Origin: Algoriphagus sp. CAU 1675 | Lineage (GTDB): Bacteria; Bacteroidota; Bacteroidia; Cytophagales; Cyclobacteriaceae | Direction: 5' to 3' | Length of the DNA stretch: 64,000 nucleotides | Assembly (NCBI RefSeq): GCF_029222925.1 | Contig: NZ_JARHUI010000004.1 | Span: 434,001 to 498,000, forward strand | Part shown: piece after piece, positions 58,447 through 64,000 of the stretch | Layout: each line of letters opens with the position of its first letter | Position numbering within the stretch: the stretch's first letter is position 1 | Translations under genes and position numbers: made by a program | The notes under the pieces: model-generated | Databases searched by the model: none | What the model was told of the DNA's origin: nothing | What the model saw: the letters and a program-made list of their open reading frames with translations, nothing else

Positions 58447-60240
58447 TTAATCCAACTTCAATACCGCCATAAATGCCTCCTGAGGAACTTCCACATTGCC
58501 GACTTGTCTCATTCTCTTCTTTCCTTTTTTCTGCTTTTCCAAGAGTTTTCGCTTTCTGGAAATATCTCCACCATAACACTTCGCCAACACATTTTTACGA
58601 AGGGCTTTTACGGTCTCTCGGGAAATAATCTTGGTACCAATTGCTGCCTGGATTGCAATTTCGAACATTTGACGAGGCACCAGTTCCTTGAGCTTTTCAC
58701 AAAGTCGCTTGCCCCATTCATAAGCCTTGTCCCTGTGGACGATTGCGGAAAGTGCATCTACAGGCTCCCCATTGAGCATGATATCCAGCCTAACCATATG
58801 GGATGGTTGGAAACCTTTGAGTTCATAGTCCAAAGAAGCATATCCTCTGGAAATGGTCTTCAATTTATCAAAGAAGTCAAAAACAATCTCTGCCAAAGGC
58901 ATATCAAAGGTCAACTCCACCCGTTCTGCAGTCAGGTAAACCTGGTTTTTGATCTGTCCTCGCTTCTCCATACAAAGTTGGATTACGGGACCCACATATT
59001 CAGCTGCGGTGATAATGGAAGCCTTGACAAATGGCTCTTCAATATGCTTGTATTTATTTGGGTCGGGCATATCAGAAGGGGCGTTGATCACCTGATAGGT
59101 ATCATTGGTCATCAATGCTCTGAACTGGACCGAAGGCACAGTAGTGATCACCGTCATGTCAAATTCCCGCTCCAATCTCTCCTGTACGATTTCCATGTGA
59201 AGCATTCCCAGGAAACCGCAACGGAAACCAAAGCCCAAAGCTGCGGAGGTTTCGGGTTCCCAAACCAAGGAAGCGTCATTCAGTTGAAGCTTTTCCATAG
59301 ATGCCCTGAGTTCTTCAAACTCCGTAGTATCCACAGGATAGATACCGGCAAATACCATTGGCTTTACGTTTTCGAAACCTTGAATAGCCTTTTCACAAGG
59401 ACGCTTGGTATGAGTAATGGTATCCCCCACTTTCACTTCCTTCGCCACTTTGATTCCGGAAATCAGATACCCAACATTTCCCGCACTCATTTCCTGTTGG
59501 GGAATTTGATTAACTCCTAAAATCCCGATCTCATCGGCATCGTATTCCTTGCCTGTATTGACAAACTTGATTTTGTCTCCTTTCTTAAGTGTCCCGTTGA
59601 ATATTCGGAAGATTACTTCCACTCCACGAAAGGAATTGAATTCAGAGTCAAAAATCATCGCCTGAAGTGGAGCTTCCGGATCTCCGGTTGGAGCTGGGAT
59701 TTTTTCCACCACAGCATTCAGAATATCCTCAATCCCCAAACCTTCTTTTCCAGAAGCCAAGATGATATCTTCCCTGTCGCAACCAATTAAGTCGATCACT
59801 TCGTCAGCAACAACTTCAGGGTCTGCCCCGGGAAGATCTATTTTGTTCAATACAGGAATGATTTCCAAATCGTGACCCAATGCCAGGTAAAGGTTGGAAA
59901 TAGTCTGCGCTTCAATCCCCTGAGAGGCATCCACAATCAATAAAGCTCCTTCACAAGCTGCAATGGAACGGGAAACTTCATAGGAAAAATCCACGTGTCC
60001 CGGAGTATCAATTAGGTTCAGGATATATTCCTCGCCCTTGTAGTTGTATTTCATTTGGATGGCGTGGGACTTAATCGTGATACCACGTTCTCGTTCCAGA
60101 TCCATGTCATCCAACAACTGGTTCTGCATCTCCCGGTCCGTAACCGTATTGGTAAACTGCAGCAACCTATCAGCCAATGTACTCTTCCCATGGTCGATAT
60201 GGGCGATGATACAGAAATTTCTAATATTTTTCATAGTCAT
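58447..60240 (-). CDS. lepA: Elongation factor 4 (ribosomal back-translocase LepA)
   Basis: A 597-residue GTPase acting on stalled ribosomes and in 30S assembly. G1 AHIDHGKST (13-21), G2/G3 [11 protein letters not shown] and DTPGHVDF, G4 NKIDLP; the LepA-specific C-terminal domain ends [20 protein letters not shown]. Two starts are possible (ATG at 60240 or 60234). The -7 box TACTTTTG ends nine bases before the first, so the mRNA would be almost leaderless. Followed by folD on the same strand. Confidence 0.97.
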   Translation of the reverse strand: MTMKNIRNFCIIAHIDHGKSTLADRLLQFTNTVTDREMQNQLLDDMDLERERGITIKSHAIQMKYNYKGEEYILNLIDTPGHVDFSYEVSRSIAACEGALLIVDASQGIEAQTISNLYLALGHDLEIIPVLNKIDLPGADPEVVADEVIDLIGCDREDIILASGKEGLGIEDILNAVVEKIPAPTGDPEAPLQAMIFDSEFNSFRGVEVIFRIFNGTLKKGDKIKFVNTGKEYDADEIGILGVNQIPQQEMSAGNVGYLISGIKVAKEVKVGDTITHTKRPCEKAIQGFENVKPMVFAGIYPVDTTEFEELRASMEKLQLNDASLVWEPETSAALGFGFRCGFLGMLHMEIVQERLEREFDMTVITTVPSVQFRALMTNDTYQVINAPSDMPDPNKYKHIEEPFVKASIITAAEYVGPVIQLCMEKRGQIKNQVYLTAERVELTFDMPLAEIVFDFFDKLKTISRGYASLDYELKGFQPSHMVRLDIMLNGEPVDALSAIVHRDKAYEWGKRLCEKLKELVPRQMFEIAIQAAIGTKIISRETVKALRKNVLAKCYGGDISRKRKLLEKQKKGKKRMRQVGNVEVPQEAFMAVLKLD

Positions 60241-60248
60241 TCTTGGCG

Positions 60249-60256
60249 CAAAAGTA
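60249..60256 (-). promoter_or_regulatory. -7 box for lepA, near-leaderless
   Basis: TACTTTTG on the minus strand; transcription expected near 60244-60245, four to five nt before ATG 60240 or ten before ATG 60234. No clear -33 TTTG. Confidence 0.6.
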
Positions 60257-60409
60257 GTAAAAAAAGGGGGATTTAAGCGCTAAATTTTAATCCTTGCTAA
60301 GTTGGCCTGCCTTCAGTTTTCACATAGGTACAGGAGTGATATTTCCAGGTTTTCTTCTAGCATTTAGAATCCCCATCTTGAAAATCTACTCTCGCTTCCC
60401 CAGAAGTTT

Positions 60410-60417
60410 TACTTTTG
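60410..60417 (+). promoter_or_regulatory. -7 box for DUF4924 gene
   Basis: TACTTTTG, expected start near 60422 and a leader of about 12 nt before the ATG at 60434. No matching TTTG at 19-20 bases upstream. Confidence 0.6.
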
Positions 60418-60433
60418 CACAAAATCTGAAATT

Positions 60434-60970
60434 ATGAAAACCATCGCCGAAAAAAAGCGCCTGGAAAACATTGCAGAATACATCCTATATCTCTATCAAA
60501 TGGAGGACCTGATCCGGTCCTATCAGGGCAATATGGAAGAAATCAAACAGTATGTGGTATCGCACTATCCTGTTGAAAGCCAGGAAAAAGAAGATATCTC
60601 CCTTTGGTTTGAAGAGCTCCGAAACAAAATGAAGGAGGAAGGAATCATGGAAAAGGGTCATTTGGAAGAAACAAAAAAAATAGTAGAAGAACTTTCTACT
60701 ATCCATTGGCAACTCCTGAAAACCGACAAAACCTACTTCGAAACTTATCAGCAAGCAAAACCTCATATCATCCAAGCAGTCGTGGATGCAGAAGGAAAGG
60801 ATCTGGGTAATGAAGTGCAAATTTGCCTGAACGGAGTTTATGGCTTGCTCCTTTGTCGTTTGTTAGGCAAAAAAGTTAGCGACACCCAAATGGCAGCAGC
60901 TACAGCTTTCGGACAACTTTTAAGTCTGCTAAATCTGGTTTACCAGCAGGAGATTATTTCCAGGAATTAA
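60434..60970 (+). CDS. DUF4924-family protein
   Basis: A 178-residue cytoplasmic, mostly helical protein. The opening KKRLENIAEYILYLYQMEDLIRSYQ and the later QICLNGVYGLLLCRLLGKKVSDTQMAA match DUF4924, a family of unknown function largely limited to Bacteroidota. No catalytic residues or membrane segment. Single gene with its own -7 box, converging on the helicase gene with 28 bases between them. Confidence 0.82.
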   Translation: MKTIAEKKRLENIAEYILYLYQMEDLIRSYQGNMEEIKQYVVSHYPVESQEKEDISLWFEELRNKMKEEGIMEKGHLEETKKIVEELSTIHWQLLKTDKTYFETYQQAKPHIIQAVVDAEGKDLGNEVQICLNGVYGLLLCRLLGKKVSDTQMAAATAFGQLLSLLNLVYQQEIISRN

Positions 60971-60998
60971 ATTTTGGTGTTTAATTAACCGGAATTAT

Positions 60999-62933
60999 TC
61001 ACTCAAGGTCCATAAATTCCCATACACTTCTGTACCCTCCTTTTTTCTCAAAATATCCCAATAAGGAATCAAAAAAAGGATTGCTGGCCAAAGTACCACT
61101 ATCTCCAACCAAGACCAGCTTTCTCTTTGCTCGGGTCAAGGCCACATTCATTCTCCGGGCATCCGAAAGGAAACCTATCTCACCCATTGAATTGGATCGG
61201 GTCAGGGAAATCATCATCAGATCACGTTCCTGTCCCTGAAACCCATCCACTGTGTCGATTGTAATCAAATCAGAAAAAGCTCTCAGATTAGGAAAGTCTA
61301 CAGTCTCAAAAATCAACCTTCTAAGCACCCGAACCTGGGCTGAATAGGGTGCAATTAAACCAATGGTCCAATTGTTTTCCTTGAACTTGGCTACCCCTAT
61401 CCGTTTTACCAAATCATTGAGGTATTTACAGGCAAAGCGGGCCTCCTCAGGATTGAATGTACTCAGGCTTTCAGCCTCAAGCTGCTCGGAAAATCCCGAA
61501 CCAGCTGTATCTATCCATTCCAAAACACCTTCCTCAGGAAAAAAGTGGGTTTGCGTATTCTCCGCCGCCACTAATTGCTCCTTGTAAAAATAACCATTGG
61601 AAAAACCCATAATATCTGCATGCATCCGGTATTGTACCTGAAGCAATTGCGCTGTAATGGGTTTTCGTTTGATGATTTTTTCGAATAAGGTTTCCGAAAG
61701 ACCTTCTTGGGCTGCTTCGTAGGACTTGATGGTTGGAGGCAATTGAAAATGGTCTCCGGCAAGCACAACTTTTTTGGCCTTCAGGATTGGCACCCATGTA
61801 GCCGCTTCCAGACCTTGTGCTGCCTCATCGATAAAAACCACATCAAATATCATCCCTTTAAGGTGATAAGAGGATGCCCCAACAAGTGTCGTGGCAAATA
61901 CTTTGGTGCGCTGAAAAATATCGTACTGGATGTATTCCTCTAACTGCTTGGAAGCCTCCCTCAAACGGGTCACTTCCGCAAACAGCAATTTACGTTGTGC
62001 CCGCTCTTCCGGTCCAAAATTTCTTTTATATTGCTTGGCCAGCTTTAGATATTGGTCTGTTTCTTTTCTAAGCTTCTTCAGGTCCCGATAACTCGTATGA
62101 AAAACGGTTTTGGCATCCAAAGTCTGATTCAGGATTTTTTCCTCAACCCTTGCGGGATGGCCAAGCCTCAGGGTTTCTATACCTTTGTCAGTTAGATTCT
62201 CCACCAACAAATCCACCGAAGCATTACTGGGTGCACATACCAATACCGATTGGTTTTGGGATACCGCATCTGCAATGGCAGCAATCAAAGTTGTAGTCTT
62301 ACCCGTTCCCGGAGGGCCATGGACAATGGCAACATCCCGGGCATTGGCGATTTTTTGACAAGCTTGGTTCTGGGAAAAATTAAGCTGATCCAGTTCAAAC
62401 CATTTCTTTTCGGAGAATTTGGGAGAAGCCTCTCCCAAAAAAATATCCCTCAGTTCCTTTAGTCGGGGCTGTTCAGGATCCATGACTTTTTTCAAAGCAA
62501 ATTCCATCTCTCGGTAACTGGCCTCATCAAACAATAAGTCCACTCCCAATCTACTACTGTCCATCCAATCCGGAAGTTCGTCACACTGAAGAGTCACGAC
62601 CATACTGTCTTTTTTGACCTGGTTGATCACCCCATTGATCCGATTTTCGGAGGTATTATATCCTTCCTGGGTACTGAAAAAAGCCACTGATTTCCCAGAC
62701 TGAAATGCCGAAGACTGGAATTGGTCCAACTTCTCAATTTCTACCAAAAGCCGCTCTCCCATTCCTATTTTCGACTTTTTGACCAAAATAGGATGCCAAG
62801 TGATCCCTTCTTTCTTCTTGTCAGCAAGAGAAGTATTCAGGAATTTCTTTTTGTACTGGGCCAGATCTTCCTGCCATTCCTTTTTAAGAAGTTTCAGTCC
62901 ATTCTTTAATTCTTCCCTGACTTTGTCCATCAA
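60999..62933 (-). CDS. Superfamily 1 helicase (IGHMBP2/DNA2-like)
   Basis: A 644-residue cytoplasmic DNA/RNA helicase. Walker A VHGPPGTGKTTT, Walker B VFIDEAAQ, motif III LAGDHFQLPPT, motif IV VQYRMH, motif V TVDGFQGQERD and motif VI NVALTRAKRKLVLVG are complete. The N-terminal domain (before about residue 190) has the beta-barrel found in IGHMBP2-type enzymes; an RNase or zinc domain is absent. Starts at ATG 62933 or the next Met. Divergent from the AcpH-like gene across 58 bases, with no clear promoter box. Confidence 0.94.
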   Translation of the reverse strand: MMDKVREELKNGLKLLKKEWQEDLAQYKKKFLNTSLADKKKEGITWHPILVKKSKIGMGERLLVEIEKLDQFQSSAFQSGKSVAFFSTQEGYNTSENRINGVINQVKKDSMVVTLQCDELPDWMDSSRLGVDLLFDEASYREMEFALKKVMDPEQPRLKELRDIFLGEASPKFSEKKWFELDQLNFSQNQACQKIANARDVAIVHGPPGTGKTTTLIAAIADAVSQNQSVLVCAPSNASVDLLVENLTDKGIETLRLGHPARVEEKILNQTLDAKTVFHTSYRDLKKLRKETDQYLKLAKQYKRNFGPEERAQRKLLFAEVTRLREASKQLEEYIQYDIFQRTKVFATTLVGASSYHLKGMIFDVVFIDEAAQGLEAATWVPILKAKKVVLAGDHFQLPPTIKSYEAAQEGLSETLFEKIIKRKPITAQLLQVQYRMHADIMGFSNGYFYKEQLVAAENTQTHFFPEEGVLEWIDTAGSGFSEQLEAESLSTFNPEEARFACKYLNDLVKRIGVAKFKENNWTIGLIAPYSAQVRVLRRLIFETVDFPNLRAFSDLITIDTVDGFQGQERDLMMISLTRSNSMGEIGFLSDARRMNVALTRAKRKLVLVGDSGTLASNPFFDSLLGYFEKKGGYRSVWEFMDLE

Positions 62934-62991
62934 TCCGTATTTTAGGGTGAAGCTAAGAAATCCTGAGTAGGTTTACTGATATTATATAAGT

Positions 62992-63597
62992 ATGAATTTT
63001 CTCGCCCACGCCTATTTGTCTTTTAGACAGGAAAAAATCCTGGTGGGGAATTTTATTGCGGATTTTGTAAAAGGCAGACAGATCAACGATTTCCCAATTG
63101 AAATAAGAATGGGGATTTTTCTACACAGGGAAATTGACACATTCACGGATACACATCCTCTTGTAAAAGCAGGGCAAACCTTCCTCAGGCCTGAGTGTGG
63201 TCATTATGCATCGGTAATTACAGATATTTTTTTCGATTACCTTTTAATCAAACATTGGAAAAACTTCTCCGATATCAGCTTGGAGGATTTTATCCAAAAA
63301 ACCTATGATACCCTAGACAAAAACTCAGATTGGTTTCCTGAGCGCTTTTCTGCTATGTATTATTGGATGCGAAAAGACAATTGGCTCTATAACTATGGGA
63401 GTATCCGTGGAGTTCAGCAGACCTTGACAGGCATGTCCAAACGCACCCGATTTGAATCCAAAATGGAAAACGCCCATTTGATGCTTTTGGAAAAAGAAGC
63501 AGAATTTGAGGTGATTTTTTTCACTTTCTTCAGGGATTTGGAGACTTTTGCCCTAGAAAAACTCAAGGAAATAAAAAAAGCCCATGATTTCGATTAA
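62992..63597 (+). CDS. acpH: Acyl carrier protein phosphodiesterase (AcpH/DUF479)
   Basis: A 201-residue cytoplasmic HD-like hydrolase that removes the phosphopantetheine arm from acyl carrier protein. Family marks are MNFLAHAYLS, GNFIADFVKG, GIFLHREIDTFTDTHP, FFDYLLIKHW and the C-terminal FFRDLETFA. Conserved His and Asp residues of the metal site are intact. Its end overlaps the start of the next gene by 14 bases. Confidence 0.9.
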   Translation: MNFLAHAYLSFRQEKILVGNFIADFVKGRQINDFPIEIRMGIFLHREIDTFTDTHPLVKAGQTFLRPECGHYASVITDIFFDYLLIKHWKNFSDISLEDFIQKTYDTLDKNSDWFPERFSAMYYWMRKDNWLYNYGSIRGVQQTLTGMSKRTRFESKMENAHLMLLEKEAEFEVIFFTFFRDLETFALEKLKEIKKAHDFD

Positions 63598-64000
63598 ACC
63601 CAAAGGTTCAACCTACTTTTCTCTTGGCCTGATTGTGGTGATTTTACTGGCAGGACTTATCATGATCCTGAGAGACTTTGCGTATAAAGGCAGTTTCGGT
63701 TTGTGGTTTTATCTAATATCTGCTACCCTAATCACCTTAGTACTTTTGATGCTGCTTGTTAAAATGATGGCAGGATTTCGATTCATTACCGCAGGTAGAG
63801 ACCAAATTATTGTAAAACTTCCTTTAAGAGGCTATCAAAAAGCGTATCCTGTAAGTTCAATTCTGGCTTGGGAGGAAGAAGTGGTCGTCGCTAATAAGAG
63901 GGAATTCAAGCAACTGACCATTGCTTTTTCGGACAAGCAGTCCATTTCCATTTCCAATCATGAGCATGAATCCTACACGGAATTGGTCAAATACCTCCAC
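63584..64000 (+). CDS. Membrane protein with two helices and PH-like domain, cut by window end
   Basis: An open frame from ATG 63584 to the window edge (139 codons, no stop). Two hydrophobic helices (residues about 12-29 and 41-65) follow a basic start, then a soluble beta-rich part (GRDQIIVKLPLRGYQKAYPVSS, IAFSDKQSISISNHEHESY) resembling bacterial PH-like domains. Overlaps the acpH gene by 14 bases, so it is coupled with it. Function unknown; C-terminus missing. Confidence 0.7.
   Translation, partial: MISIKPKGSTYFSLGLIVVILLAGLIMILRDFAYKGSFGLWFYLISATLITLVLLMLLVKMMAGFRFITAGRDQIIVKLPLRGYQKAYPVSSILAWEEEVVVANKREFKQLTIAFSDKQSISISNHEHESYTELVKYLH

Noticed and set aside
58504..59520. Long plus-strand open frame (338 codons) opposite lepA
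   Set aside because: Entirely antisense to a conserved GTPase, with no family motif and a residue composition typical of a shadow frame.

Overview
The window looks like chromosomal DNA from a member of the Bacteroidota, most likely order Cytophagales (a Cyclobacteriaceae/Algoriphagus-like bacterium). The evidence is two SusC/SusD outer-membrane nutrient-uptake pairs, many short lipoprotein signal peptides, promoters of the Bacteroidota type (TTTG or TTG, about 17-20 bases, then TAnnTTTG), almost no Shine-Dalgarno sequences, and families that are common in this phylum (GSCFA, DUF4924, DUF4153, a long PurF-like protein, a K+-dependent membrane pyrophosphatase). The genus is inference. No phage, insertion sequence, CRISPR array or rRNA is visible, and apart from one tRNA the window is protein-coding.

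Layout. 1-7 kb: a lipoprotein overlapping a very large secreted fusion (metallophosphoesterase, a middle region with kinase-like signature residues, outer-membrane barrel), convergent with a GAF-like cytoplasmic protein. 7-9.4 kb: membrane pyrophosphatase with its own promoter and terminator. 9.8-14.3 kb: first SusC/SusD pair. 14.4-24.3 kb: a run of same-strand housekeeping and cell-envelope genes (PBP4-type peptidase, S9 peptidase, DUF1835, GSCFA, YyaL-like thioredoxin-domain protein, PriA). 24.3-28.3 kb: esterase lipoprotein and a three-gene ABC export operon. 28.4-30.4 kb: aguB-aguA, which convert agmatine to putrescine. 30.6-31.9 kb: peroxiredoxin-thioredoxin-small-protein operon. 32.3-34.7 kb: tandem secreted CE1-like esterases. 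34.7-37.8 kb: DUF4260, then a four-gene membrane-protein/winged-helix cluster carrying two nearly identical palindromic operators. 37.9-41.3 kb: sugar isomerase-like lipoprotein, a 41-residue membrane peptide, a GyrI-like protein and fumarylacetoacetase. 41.6-48.0 kb: CocE/NonD hydrolase and second SusC/SusD pair. 48.2-52.2 kb: Bcr/CflA-type exporter and valyl-tRNA synthetase. 52.3-64.0 kb: mainly minus-strand genes (DUF1080 protein, M42 peptidase, PurF-like enzyme, DsrE-like protein, tRNA-Leu, FolD, LepA, superfamily 1 helicase) with DUF4924, an ACP phosphodiesterase-like gene and a partial membrane protein on the plus strand.

How it fits together: most genes are core metabolism and envelope maintenance. 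The two SusCD pairs, the secreted esterases, the CocE-type hydrolase and the DUF1080 protein point to a heterotrophic, polymer-using lifestyle. The parts that look least described are the phosphoesterase/kinase-like/barrel fusion, the palindrome-flanked membrane cluster, and the pyrophosphatase whose gate glutamate sits in a different helix.
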